The notes beneath the pieces are model-generated. The model was not told the DNA's origin and did no database searches. It was given only the letters and a program-made list of their open reading frames with translations. DNA of 64,000 nt from Citrus sinensis (lineage: Eukaryota; Streptophyta; Magnoliopsida; Sapindales; Rutaceae): contig NC_068560.1 of assembly GCF_022201045.2 (NCBI RefSeq), positions 29,901,501 to 29,965,500 on the forward strand, written 5' to 3'. Shown here in pieces: positions 32,120 through 44,277 of the stretch (positions are counted from its first letter, which is position 1; the number at the start of each line of letters is the position of its first letter). The position numbers and the translations under genes are program-made.

Positions 32120-35010
32120 AATGATTTTGAGTCTTTTTATTTATCTTTTGAGAGAGATCAGAGGAGTTTATTGATGAAATGCATACTGGGGGACCAGCAG
32201 CAGCTTGAGAGCGGAGAGGAGGGTGGGAGTTGGATAAGAAAGGGCTTGCATTCAAAAGCTAAATGGCTTTAATTTTTGTTTTGGAATGCAAGGCAAGAAA
32301 AAGAAAAAAAGAGAAGAAGAAGAAGAAAAAGGCAAATGGAGAGTTATTGAGTACACCCTGCAAACAAGGGACACAACTTACAATGCAACTTTTTCTTGCT
32401 ATTCAGCTTTTTATTCTCTCTTTCAGTCCCTAAAATAAGGGTCACTCCGAGTTCAATTTTGTGGTATAAAAATAGACTATACTATAAAGATATTGGCTCT
32501 TGTGCTTTTTTCTTTTTTCTTCTTTACTTTTCTTCTGTCTGGGCATAGTTTGTCTGCATTTGCTTTGGAAAGTAGTCCAAGTTTCTCTTTATGGCTACTA
32601 GCAGAAAAGAAAAGAAAAGAAAAGGAAAATAATCATATATAAAAACAGTTCATAACCAAGAAAGAGTAAAAATGGCTCTTGAGTATCCGAGCCCTTTAGT
32701 CATTAGTCATGCTATTTTTCCAAAAACTTTTCTTCTTCATGCAAAAGCTTACCACAATTCACAATTCACAGCCAAAGGCAAAGAAACCTGTAAAAGGTTC
32801 TAACCAATGTATTTCTTTTCCTGAACAAAACAATATCTTTAAAGCGAATTGAGTGGTCAAATCATGCGCAACAGGACCGATGGTTCTCTCCTCTACTCAA
32901 GAACTAATACAATACAAGAATACCTGCTGTTATGTTATGTGACCAGGCCGTGACTATCGGTTTCTTTTTCTTGAGTTGCCTTGGCACTTAAGCTGAAGTT
33001 CGACAAAAAGGTTAATTACATGTAAATATAGAATTAGATATACCTAAATAGCAATTAACATGTTAGTTTCCATGTCCATGCTTCACTTGTATTGATCATT
33101 CATTTCTCTGTAGAGGCCAAAAGCAAAATCAGAATGAATGCCAAAAGTAAAACATAGCATGTAAAGAAGCAATTGTATCTTGAAGCTGAACCAGGCTCTA
33201 CATCTTTGAATTACTACTTACTTACCCCACCAAAATTAAAAAAACATGGACTCATTATGCGCATGAACCTCTGACCCTGACTATGACCCTCTCTAAATGG
33301 ACAACATTAGTTAGACCTTCCAGAAAACAATATTTAATAAGTATTCAGATCATGCTATTTGAATGGACAATGATGACATGGCACGAGCACAACTGCTTTG
33401 CCATTGGTACCAACTCATCAGACTTGAGGACATAGTGAGTGCTCAGAAAATGATGTTTGGTCAGAACAGTCAATGACATTCATGAAATTTTAAAGACTCA
33501 CAAGTTGGTTTTCTGGTGGTGCCCCGCCATCTCCTGTCCAAAAGACAAAACTTGGCCCATATTAAAGTTGAATGTTTCTTCAAATGTTGGATCTGCTAAT
33601 TCCAGCTTCTAAAGAGAAAGCCCACGTTATCAGCCGACCTCTTTTTCCATTTCTATCTGAGTGCTGAGAAAATGATGTTTGGTCGCAACAGTCAATGACA
33701 AATATGAAATTTTCAAACGCTCACAAGTTGGTTTTTTCTTCTTAAAAATGGCAGCGGCATTAGCTGCCACGACTGATTTTCCTGAAGCAGTTAATTCCTC
33801 CGTAATAGATTCTGTGATTTTATAGCAAGCAGCAATGGCAATCGAAATTCAAAGGTTGAAATGCACAAGTAAAGATCCTTTTAAATCCTTCATAGTTCAA
33901 AGTCGATTTCAAGAATTAAGCCCTCATTCCAGAAAGAAGGGCCGAGAAGCCTGTATCACAACAGTATCGTCGTGCGGTTGTATCACTAGCATCAAACCAT
34001 AAGTTTGTGGAGATGACCAAAGGAGCAGAACAGATAGTCATGATTATTAAATGTGCAATTTAAGATGACATTTTACTTCAGCAAGTATAAGCTCCCATTA
34101 CATCAATGATCTTGCAAAAATGAATCCTGCCCTAGAAGATTCTTGGTTGGGATGTTGAACTAGAAGTTGGTGAAAAACATTTGATACCAAAACTCAGCTG
34201 TTAGGTTAACAAGATTTGGACATGAGCAACCTTAAGTCAGAGAAAAGTGCAACTGCCAGGATCATGAGTAGGTCAAGGCTATTGCTTATAACAAACTCAA
34301 CAATCTTCTATACATCTATGGCAACATCCCTGAATAATAAAAGTTCAATGGTACATGATTTTTCAGTCAAATTAAACATCCGACTCAAACCTTACAAATT
34401 GATCACTTCAAACAATGCACCATCCCAGCAGAAGAACATTCTCAAATCCATCATACAACTTATTGATATCCGAGAGAGGTAGAAACAAACTTACTAAGCC
34501 TAGCTCAAGCTCAAAAGAGTGAATAAAATGGTGCATATTGCAAGAGAAACTACAATTCAATCTCATTAGCTGGCTAAAAGTGTTTATAAGATGCTTCTTC
34601 ATGGAGTTGATTTATACACATGAGAATTTACATCATTCAACTTATGAACTAAAGAAACACATACTAAGACTAATAAGTCTAGCCATCAGCATGGCCCCCC
34701 AGCATTTCTCAAAAAATTAGAAATCCCCTTCTCTAGCAGAGAATGATCTTCCAATGTCACTATTAGTAGCTGCTTGCATTACCAGTGCCATTCATACAAT
34801 TCAAAAGTCTCCAATCACCAGAGTGCTAGCAATGACAAGAGTCACTCCCCCCAGCATTTCACCACAAGCAATCAAATTCAAAGATCTCTTCCACCAATAG
34901 AGATCGGTGATATGCTCACTAAAAAATCAATCTTCTGAGTTAGAATACTAGTTAGCAACTTTTAAATCAGACCTCTTTTGCCAATGATAGCTCAAATAAC
35001 AAATTCCAGT
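32120..35010. other. Intergenic region between CLE and cyclin genes
   Basis: Upstream region of CLE (32114-33000, pyrimidine- and purine-rich runs) and 3' flank of the cyclin gene. The only structure I see is a local duplication at 33437-33735 (separate entry). Open frames at 34216-34482 and 34538-34720 are not convincing. Confidence 0.5.
33437..33735. repeat. Dispersed direct repeat, two ~77-bp copies
   Basis: 33437-33512 and 33659-33735 share GAGTGCT.AGAAAATGATGT and the surrounding ~77 bases, ending CACAAGTTGGTTTT, at roughly 85 percent identity by eye, about 220 bases apart. No gene or transposon is recognised in either copy. Confidence 0.7.
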
Positions 35011-35016
35011 CCAACT

Positions 35017-36752
35017 TCAATCTTTGATATCTTCAAAGTAACAACTAGGTATCTCTGGAGAAGAAGGGGTGGTTGCCACACATTTGAACTGTTTCCAACA
35101 AGTAATAAAACAAATAAGATTAACATTTTAGCTACACATCATAACATTAAATAAACTTGACACTTAACCAATACACTACCTTATGTTGCTTGTATTTTTC
35201 TCTTACAGCTTGCAAATTCCCTCCTCTTCTACTCAAATAGAGGTCATGTAGGATAAGAACACAGCCTTCTATTTCAGATGGTTTGTATCCAGAGTATTGT
35301 TGCAAGCTAGCAGTCTGCAAATACAAATGCCTAGCTAAATAATTGCACTTCAGGAATAAAAAAACTCCATCAACTGTAAATAGAAATCAGCTTACCCAGG
35401 GATGCTTTGATGGTTGGGTAATGAATCTTGCCAGGAATATAACAGATGCAGCAACTGAAGAGGGCAAAAATTTCACACAAGCATAATCTAATAGACTCAG
35501 TTCTGCAAGATAGTATCCAAGGAACTCTAGTTGCAAATTGGAAGCCTGTGAAAACCACACAAAAAATAATAATAATAAGTAATCAAGAAGAAACTCGCTC
35601 ATGCCTTTAGCAGCAGATCTACAAAAGACAAAAAGGGTGGAGATTTCACTTACATTGTAATCCTCTTGTGCAACCCTGGTGAATCGCCTGCACATCAACA
35701 CAGTAAAAGGAAAATAACAATCAGCGTTCAGCACAATGGACCACTAAACGTTTTTCTAATTATAAGCAACAACTAAAAGAAGAATCTTCACCTCAAAAAT
35801 GTCTTGACAGTGGGACTTCCCAATTCAAACTTCAAGGACTTGAGTATATCGGCCTCCATTTTCACCACCTCGTCTTTGGTGTAGGTATTATCCGTAATGT
35901 AGCAAAAATCCTCCACATTTGGAGGGCTAATTTCCTCATACTTTCTACTTGATACAAAACAACAAAAGTGACATCATAAGCAACCAGAAAATTGGCAATC
36001 AAACATAAAAGAAAAAGGGCTTACGAAGAAAAAAAAAATAGAGAGAGAGTTAATGGCCGCTTACGAGGCAATGAGCATTGAAGAAACCCCAAGCAATTGA
36101 AGCTTCTGGCGATTGAGAACATTCAAAGAAAGGAACCTATCAATATACGAAATGGTGAGATAGAGGGTATCTGAAACAAGCTTGTATTCCTCCGCAACCT
36201 CCACCAACCAGTCAACCAATACCCCTCTCATGTTTGCACTCACATCCTTCTGAACCTTCTCTACGTAATCAGGCAAAGGCCTTCTCTTTGGATCCACCTA
36301 CATTATCAGAGAAATTAAACTTGTTAACAAAACATGAAAAAACGGAAGCAAAGGAAATTAAACCCAAAATATGATCTAAAGCTTCAGTTTTTTTTTCTTT
36401 TTTTATGTACCTCCATGGAATGAAGATACTGGTAAATGTCGGTGACGTAGGCTCCACAGATCTGAGGGTCATCGGATCTGGCATCAATGTCAATATCAGC
36501 ATCCTCGGTTGCCTTGGTCTTGGCCTTGGCCTTGGTCTTTTCCGTTAGCAAAGCCTTCTTCGCTTTGGCCTTGGCTTTACGCGGCTCAGCCTTGAGACTC
36601 GGATTCACCGAGACGACGACGTTTGTGTTGGTGGGCAACTCCCCCAAGACCACCCGCTTCTTTTTGGCTGGCTGCTCCGAGGCACTTCCAGAGGCCGCCC
36701 TCTTCTTGGCCGCTGCCCGTGTGACCCTAACAAAGTTCTCTTGATCCGCCAT
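35017..36752 (-). CDS. CYCA3: A3-type cyclin
   Basis: Regulatory subunit of cyclin-dependent kinase, nuclear; A3 cyclins act around G1/S and S phase. Seven exons: 36752-36411, 36297-36065, 35944-35792, 35687-35654, 35545-35396, 35314-35180, 35088-35017, total 1119 nt, 372 aa. A basic, Ala/Lys-rich N-terminus contains the destruction box RVVLGELPT at residues 33-41, the signal for APC-mediated proteolysis. The cyclin box starts with [18 protein letters not shown] (from ~137) and includes LIASKYEEI; the C-terminal cyclin fold contains [24 protein letters not shown] motif at 36922-36930 resembles an E2F site and would fit S-phase control, though it deviates by one base. The start is the ATG reading MADQENF; an upstream in-frame TTG was discounted. 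Confidence 0.93.
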
Positions 36753-37395
36753 TACCAAACTAATGCTTCACTCAATTTGGGACTCAAGAGAGGAGGAGAG
36801 AGGGATTTTGGAATTGTGTGAGAGCAAAGGAAGGAAGGAGAAATAAGTAGAGTTGTAAAATAGAAGGGAGAGGGAGAGGGAGAGGGAGAGAGCGCCATCG
36901 TTTTGGTTTTTCAAAATATCATTTGGGCGCTCGCTTCCCTCTCTCTCTTCGCACTTGAATCTTTTTGATTTTCAGTTTTTGTCCTCTTAAATTTTTATTT
37001 TTTTTTTGAAATAGAAAATCAAAAATTTTGGGGGCTAAAAACATTTTTAAGCCAGAGCGCGGTGGGATTGGCGGGATTTTGTTTTGTTTTTTTTCAATTT
37101 CATGCCGTGTCGACACGTAAGCCAAATATCTATGCAGATAAATAACATTATATAAATTACGTAAAGATGAGTGGAAAATTAATGGTTGATCTCATGAATG
37201 TTTATGTGAAACCCATTTATATTTATTAATTAACCGTTAAGTGATCGTCTCGACTCTCGAGATATGAAGTCAGTGAATCCTTTTAACAGGCCTTGCCGTC
37301 TTGAAAATATATAAAATTGATACACTATTACAGGACAGGACTGTAAAATAATTATGCGTTCTACTTTTCTAATATTCTATGATAATAAAATAAAA

Positions 37396-37535
37396 TTTTT
37401 TTTAATACTGATTAATCATTAGATTATTATATTACACAGATATTTATAACAATTACTTATTGTAGCAGAGATATTACACTGATATTTACAGTCAGATATA
37501 CATAATTAGGACTTATATTATTATAATAAATTTTA
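37396..37535 (-). mobile_element. Truncated SINE copy (3' end only)
   Basis: Starts with a T run (the A tail on the minus strand) and matches the tail half of the complete SINE at 38730-39074: ATTACACAGATATTTATAAC and CACTGATATTTA.AGTCAGAT can be aligned between the two. The tRNA-like head with A and B boxes is missing, as expected for a 5'-truncated insertion or a decayed copy. Confidence 0.55.
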
Positions 37536-38034
37536 TAAAATACATGTTTAAATAAATAACTTCTCATAAAAAAAAATATCCATACTCTACTTATATTTTA
37601 TAAAAAAAAAAAATTTTTAAATATAAAAAATATTTAGCCCTCACAATGTTTGTGAGGGCAGCAGCCAAGGCCGAAGTGGCTGATAATAAAATAATTGAAC
37701 TACTAGATTAGGAGAAACTCTAGAGTCGTCCACGTAATGAATTAAACAATTCGAAAACGAGGGACGGTGATTGGCCGAGAGGGAGTTTTAGAAATAGTAG
37801 CGCCATTTCTCTTGTTTTCAGAACATTTTTATTTTTACCCGCTTTTGAAGTTCTGGAGGGGTTTCCTCCTTTTGACTAATTTTTTTTGTTTTCCAAAAAT
37901 TTCAAATTCTGGGACAGCGAGTGGCCTTGGCCTAAAAGGCTCTGGCTCGTGTTAAATTTTTTAAAAACTATAATCATAGCCCGCAGCTAGCCTGCTGCCC
38001 TTTTGTGTAATTTCTGTTGATGGTATGTATTTTA

Positions 38035-38394
38035 GAGCCTGTTTGGTATGGCTTATTTAAGAGGCATAAGTGCTTATTTAATCGTATAAGCACTTTTTAA
38101 AATTTTTTATGGTGTTTGGTTATTTTTTTAGTAGAATTTTTTTAGCTTAAATAAGCTAATTTACCTCTACTAGGAAAAGCTCAAAATTTGAGCTTTTGGG
38201 AGTAGAGGTTATAAAACTTTTCTAAATATATATAATATAAAAAATATCACATAGTTTAATGGTTCAAAAGTGCTTTTTTTATTGACAACCAAACACCCAA
38301 TGACTTTTTGTCCAAAAACTCTATTGGTATAAGCTCTACTGCTATAAGCTCTACTGTTATAAGCTCTATTTAATAAGCTGTACCAAACGGAGCC
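38035..38394. mobile_element. Tourist-like (PIF/Harbinger) MITE, 360 bp
   Basis: The left end GAGCCTGTTTGGTATGGCTT pairs with the complement of the right end GGCTCCGTTTGGTACAGCTT. A TTA duplication flanks it at 38032-38034 and 38395-38397. The 3-bp TTA target and GTTTGGTA-type terminus are typical of Tourist elements. The interior contains repeated TATAAGCTCTACTG motifs near the right end. It is non-coding. Confidence 0.82.
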
Positions 38395-38729
38395 TTAATC
38401 ATTTTGCATTTATGCTAATCCATCGTAGCCGTCCGTTGTTGTCAAAAGCTTGCGCATTACTTGGTAGTCACTTCGACTGTTTGAGCCTCCACTTCTGTAA
38501 AATAATAAGATTACTGAATCTCATATCGAATATTCATTTTTTTCACGTAAAATAAAAATAGTCCAGTGTTTAGTAAATAACTTTTTTTTAAATTAGTTTT
38601 TAAAATTTTTGAGGATAGATTTAGCAATAAGTTAAAAGGTAGATTTGTCAATTACGGGAGTAAGGGTGGACATCTCGATCGAGTTTACCTAATTCAGTTT
38701 AGTTTCGCTCTTAAAACTTTGAATAACTT

Positions 38730-39074
38730 TTTTTTTTAATTGATTAAGCATCAGATTATTGTATTACACAGAGATATATATAACTGCTATGACAGCATGT
38801 CATTACACTGATATTTATAATCAGATATATATACATGAGACTTACATTATTACATTTTTAGTCTATGAAACACATGCCCAACCAAATACCCCTCACGGTG
38901 GAGGGATGTCTCTGCTCCATTCGCATTTCGCAAAAGAGAAAGACGTTGTAAGTAGTCTCCACACAATTATATTTAATTGAGGGAGGTTGAGTATGTGGGG
39001 ACTCGAACCATTGCCCTCATAGTCATGCTTAACTTTAAGGGCAATAGTTTATGAGCTACAAGCCCAAGTCGCAA
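38730..39074 (-). mobile_element. tRNA-derived SINE, 345 bp
   Basis: Read on the minus strand the head carries an A-box TAGCTCATAAAC and a perfect B-box GGTTCGAGTCC, then a ~230-base body and an A tail (the T run at 38730-38738). The flanking duplication is 13 bp with one mismatch: CTTTGAATAACTT (38717-38729) and CTTAGAATAACTT (39075-39087). A truncated relative is at 37396. Confidence 0.87.
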
Positions 39075-39902
39075 CTTAGAATAACTTAAAAATTAAAACT
39101 CAGGTTGAAATTTAATTCAGATTAAGACAGAATCAAATTGATATTAACACGATCGATTTATAAGTTTAAATTAAAAGAAGTTGATAAAATATCTCTAACC
39201 TTAACTCACAAACTATAATCTCTACATTATCGTATTCTCATCACTGCACTTCATCATTATCTTTATTTTTCATAACAATCAAACAATAATTAATGCAAGA
39301 TCCCAGATTGAGTAAAACACAAATTCACAATCATGATTCACAAGCCCAGAGTGCCAAACAACCAAACTGACACACACAAGACCCAAGAGCAAACCATGTC
39401 GAATTCCAACTGTATAGCACTGGCATTGTGCACCACCCAAACCAGTTCTCATCGGCATCACAAGCCGCTGCACTTTGTCACTAGATTCACCACCTGTCAT
39501 AAGCAGCGTATGCCTATCGTCCATCACGCTTCGTATCTGTTGCGCTGCAAGTTGTCTTCGTCGCTGACTTCCGTTGGTCGTTGTCGCCTTTCTCCAGCCG
39601 ATGGTAAACTTACTTTTGGTTTTATTTGTATGTTCATTAAGTGTATGATAGATGATAGGCAATGAATAGATTTCTTGGTTCATTTCTTTCAAACTGATGA
39701 AATTTGAGTTTTATGTTGATTTTGTTGTATCAATTGACTCAATTTTGTTATAAAAAAACCCAGAAATTTTCAAAAAACCTTCCTAATTTGCATGCATTTA
39801 AATAATAAAAAAAATGTATAATTAAGAATGGGTATGGGTAGGGTTGGGTTAGATTTACTGGGGCGCAACAACCGAAACTTTTGAGTAACTCAAACCTACT
39901 AA

Positions 39903-40749
39903 GGTTGTGTTTACTTGCTGGAGTGAGAGTGAGGAGTGTGGATTCCTCCCACTCCAGCGTTTACTTGCTTAAAATGGCCACGGATTGAGAATCTCACTCC
40001 GTGGGCCCCACTCATTTTTGGAGTGGGGAGTGGGAGTGGGAATCCACTCCCACCTCTCCCCTTTTTACCCTTTCATTTAATTTAATTTAATTTAATATTT
40101 TATAATTAATAAAATAAAATAAATAATATTTATTTGAATAATAATATTATATTTAACTAAATAATAATTTACATTGATTCTAAGTTAAAATTATTTTAAA
40201 ATAATACTATTACATTAATAGAGAATTAATAAATATAATATTATTATATTTATTTTAAAAATAATAGTACTATATTTATTTAATAATAATAATAATAATA
40301 AATAGTTTATTCTAAGAAAATATTAATTTTGTACTAAATAATATTATTTTATTATTTTATATAGTAATAAATTTAATATAATTATATTAAATAAAATAAA
40401 ATAAGGTTTCATTTTATATTAAAATTAATAATTTATTGTTCATAATTAAGAATATTAATAATTATAATAAATTTATAAATATAATAAAATAAATATTATT
40501 CATTAAATATATTTTTTATTAGTTTTGTAATTAAAAACTATAATTCTTTAAATAAGGATAAAATTGTAATTTGAAACTATTTACTTCCAATCCAAGACAA
40601 AGTAAACACATAAATTGGATTCTGATCTCTATTTCATGCTTCCATTATAGTGTAAGTAAACAACCTACTCACACTCTCATTCCACACTCCTAATCCAAGG
40701 ATTCCCACTCCTCAGGATTCCCACTCCAATTCAAAAAGTAAACGCAGCA
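39903..40749. mobile_element. Harbinger-like element A, 847 bp
   Basis: The left end GGTTGTGTTTACTT pairs with the complement of the right end TGCTGCGTTTACTT, flanked by perfect TAA at 39900-39902 and 40750-40752. Subterminal regions are dense in GGAGTGGGA/TCCCACTCC motifs, and the centre is about 500 bases of nearly pure A/T. It is homologous to 61587-62383 in the opposite orientation. No coding capacity. Confidence 0.83.
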
Positions 40750-41968
40750 TAAATATAATAAAAGTCAGATTGGATTAGATTGAGTATGGTTTAAGGGTTC
40801 AAAAATAAGGAAAACAAGTGATCATCAGTTATGGGTTTTCTTAAGGAGGAGGTCAGACTCAGACATATATATGCAAAACTCAAGTTGGATCTCAAATTCT
40901 CAATAAATGTCTGGTGAAAAGATAAAAATAGCATTAATAGCCGGTCAGCAACATGGAAGTTATGACTAAGTATTGATACGAGTAAGGAAGAAAACATATT
41001 CTTGTCTTCATATATACGGTAATAAACACCAATTTCAGCCAAGACCTAAGACAGTCCACTTCAGCTTCGCGTAGCTAGGCGTTGATATTTTTTTTTAAAA
41101 AAAAAAGAAAGGAGAAAAAAATTGGCAAGATTAAATTTATGAAAAATTACAATCATTTGTATGAAATTTGTTCTTTAAGGGAACGTTTTCTTTCTAGTAA
41201 ATAGGAATTAATTCTTCCTAATGATTATCCATATTAGAAAATAATATTTATTTCTCTTAGGAGTGCAGATCCTCTCATGATTTGATTATTATCTGATTTA
41301 AGTTCAGATCCCCTTGTGATCTAATCACTGTTTGATCTTTTGAAGATCCATTGATATGTGATATTACCAAAAAAAGTGAAACATGCAAAGCCATGAAAAG
41401 TAAAAATAAAACATGGAGTATGAGCACGAAGCACATAAAGTAAAATATTTAATTAAAGAGCATAAAACATGAAAAGTCAAATAATTAATTAAAATAGAGT
41501 ATGCGCTTACAAGATAAAGAGACAGTGAACAAAAAAAATCTAAAAGCTTCAAAAACTAACTTTGAGAAGGAGATATATGTAGACGCCAAATCAAACTTTA
41601 ATCAAGTGGTGGAAGCATATCAGAATAAGAAGATATCAAGAACTTAAAATACCGAAAATTTGTGTTATAAATAAAAAGCCCTTGAAGGCATAGAGAAAAC
41701 ACAGCCAAATAGATAAAAGAAAAAAAATTCATTGTAATTCTTATTAAATAGTGAAGATTGTTGTTTTGACATCTCATTGCCATAGGTCAAATACTGAACC
41801 ACGTAAATTATCTATGTTTTATTTTTCGTATCACCCATTTATTTAATTTTTTAGTTGGCCGAAAACAAGTGTCAACATATGATATTATGAAATTGAATGG
41901 CCAGGAGAAGCCACGAACAAAATTGTACAAAACATTATCGCGTAGTCCACCCTTCTGAAGGCAGCCAC

Positions 41969-42220
41969 TAGGAGTGGGCAAATAACCCAACCCGACCCAA
42001 TAGTTCGGATCAAATTCAGATGAAGGTTCTAACCCAATTGGGTTTGACCCAATCCGATCTGAAAAAATCAAAGCCAAAATAAGCATAAATCTCCGATCCA
42101 ATCAGATTCGATCCGAATATGTTCGAGTTGAGTTCGGGTTATATTTTTCCCAACCTGATTAACCTAAAATCCGATTGGGTTGATTCGAACCCGATCCAAA
42201 CCCGAATTTGCCCAGCCCTA
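41969..42220. mobile_element. Small hAT-type MITE, 252 bp
   Basis: The left end TAGGAGTGGGCAAAT pairs with the complement of the right end TAGGGCTGGGCAAAT. Flanks GCAGCCAC (41961-41968) and GTAGTCAT (42221-42228) are an 8-bp pair that differs only by three C-to-T changes. The interior repeats AACCCGA.CC-type motifs in both orientations, so it can fold on itself. Confidence 0.75.
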
Positions 42221-42288
42221 GTAGTCATCTCTAATTTTAGTGATGTATTGAATAAATATATAATCCATCCGAGGTATGGCCGCATTTA

Positions 42289-42330
42289 TCTCTCTCTCTC
42301 TCTCTCTCTCTCCCTCTCTCTCCCTCTCTG
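42289..42330. repeat. (CT)n microsatellite
   Basis: About 20 CT dinucleotides with a few CC interruptions immediately after the small hAT element. Simple repeat of no apparent function. Confidence 0.85.
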
Positions 42331-43504
42331 TGTATCCTTTTGGCATGCCCCAATAACAATTTAAGATCTTCAAGATGATTTTTCATGAATGTATCCAACA
42401 TTAATTATAATAATCCTGCACAGTGAACCCAGAGAATTAAGCTAATTTATTAACGTAGCCGTGCCTCAAAATTGTATAGCCAAAAACTTATTAAATAGTA
42501 CTGCCTCTGGTGGTTAGCAATTAACATCATTTTTAACTTTTATGCAATATCAATACCTCTTTCATGTTAATATATTGGCTTAAATCTTTTTAGCCAGCAA
42601 AATGAGAATAGCCAAAGCCAATAAAATAAAAGTAGCCAAATAAGCTTCATTTTGAAGACTAAAAAGAAGAGATAAACAAGTCGGATGTTCCCAAGTCCTA
42701 GTATTATTAACTATATATTTAGTTTATCCAACTTTATCCCAAAGGGTGCATGGGGTAAGATTTCCTTTCTCCACGCAATAGATTAATTGGTGGGCCGCAA
42801 AACCCATTTTGGGTTTGCTCTGATAGTTCCATATAATTGATGGACTCAGCTTAATTATGCGTTCCGAAAATTGGAATTTTATCTTTCTCAGAGTGCATTG
42901 ACGAATATAATTAATTTACTATAAGCGAGCAAGTACTAGTAGCAAAAAACTTTATATAGCCGACCTTATTATAAAGTAAAAGCAAGTTAAAAAGGGAAAA
43001 AAAAGCTAATTACAAATAAATTATAAAAGAAAAGTTAAACAATTTCCGTAAGTTTATAGGATTTTTGCTGCTGATCTGGTTCTTTTGCTGTAGTAGTAGT
43101 AGGTAGGCTTCGGATCCAATTCAAGGTATCAGCATCGATTCTAGTACAAGCAGCTGTATGAGACTTATTTGGAGATGGGAGACGGCAAAAGTTACAGAAA
43201 GAATTAAAATGAAAAGGCATCGTTCAGTTCATTTTATCTCTTATTAAGGTCAGATCATGAAAGGTTCTGAACTGCTGAACGATGCCGTATGGCTGCTGGG
43301 TTGACGTTAGGGTCACTGATTGGGAGAGGCGGTGAGGGTGAATGAGGAGCCAGTCGATATGACTCACATGCATGGCTGGACTTTCCCACGTCCACCTGTA
43401 TATACGGTCAAGTTACTTTCACAAATTAAAAGAGCCTATAATCTGATATAATTAGGTGTAATTATTGCCTCAATGCAAAATCTATGATATTACCAATTGG
43501 AAAA

Positions 43505-44277
43505 TGCTAGTTGCCCCGGGTCAAACCACTAAAGTTATACAAAACGACACCACTTTGATTTTTTTTTTTTTTTTTGCTTCTCCATAAAATGTTGTTGTTT
43601 GACCCAGGCAAAAGCAAACGTCTTCCTCTCCTCTTTGTTTCACAGGGAACGACATAACCCACGTCTTCCTCTCCTCTTCGTTTCACCAACGAATGACATA
43701 ACTCAAAACACAATTTCATACAAACATGACAACAAAAATGAGACAGATCAAGTTCTCCAATAAAAATTCAGACCTCGAAAAATTCAATAAAATTTGAAGT
43801 TTCGAAAACAAAATGCTTCCAAAAGAAGATAGTACCTTAGCTTGTGCAAAGCCACGTATAATCGAAACTGAAATTCGTAAATGCTGAAACTTAATCTTAT
43901 GTCAGAAAAATTTCATAGCTGCTGTTAATGCCGAAACTCATCTTTCAGGGACAATGTCGAGACTCATCCTTGTTCAAGCTTTTGCTTTTGCCTTGTCTGA
44001 GCCAAATCCTATCAACTCCGAGGACGATAAAAGCTTAAGGATTCTGCATTTCGCTCGGGTGTGGTGAAACAAAGAGGAAGAGAAAAGCAGCTGCGTTTTT
44101 CTGAGTTGATAAAACTAGAGGGGACCGGGAAAAAGAAATAAAAGCAGTTGTTTTTTTGCATTTTTCTGCTTTTACCTAGGTGAAACGGTAATGTTTATGG
44201 AGAAGCAAAAAGAAAAAAAAAAATCAAACGGCATCGTTTTGGTTTAGCTTTCGGGATTTGACTCGGGGTAAATAGTA
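43505..44277. mobile_element. Inverted-repeat element with ~110-bp terminal repeats
   Basis: The left 110 bases (from TGCTAGTTGCCCCGGGTCAA) match the complement of the right end (TACTATTTACCCCGAGTCAA) through a poly-T block and GCTTCTCCATAAA to CCTAGGTAAAAGC-like sequence. Inside, GTCTTCCTCTCCTCTT.GTTT occurs twice in tandem (43619-43690) and once inverted near 44070-44090. Long terminal repeats suggest a Mutator-like MITE, but no 9-bp duplication is evident, so the superfamily is open. Confidence 0.6.

Noticed and set aside
36922-36930. E2F site upstream of the cyclin gene
   Set aside because: TTTGGGCGC differs from the E2F consensus by an extra G, so it is mentioned in the cyclin entry but not called as a feature.
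37637-37659. 10-bp perfect hairpin with a 3-base loop (GCCCTCACAA)
   Set aside because: Too short and isolated to assign as a terminator or element; no adjacent gene needs it.
43035-43220. 61-codon minus-strand frame rich in Thr and Ser
   Set aside because: No signal peptide, no known peptide motif and no supporting promoter.
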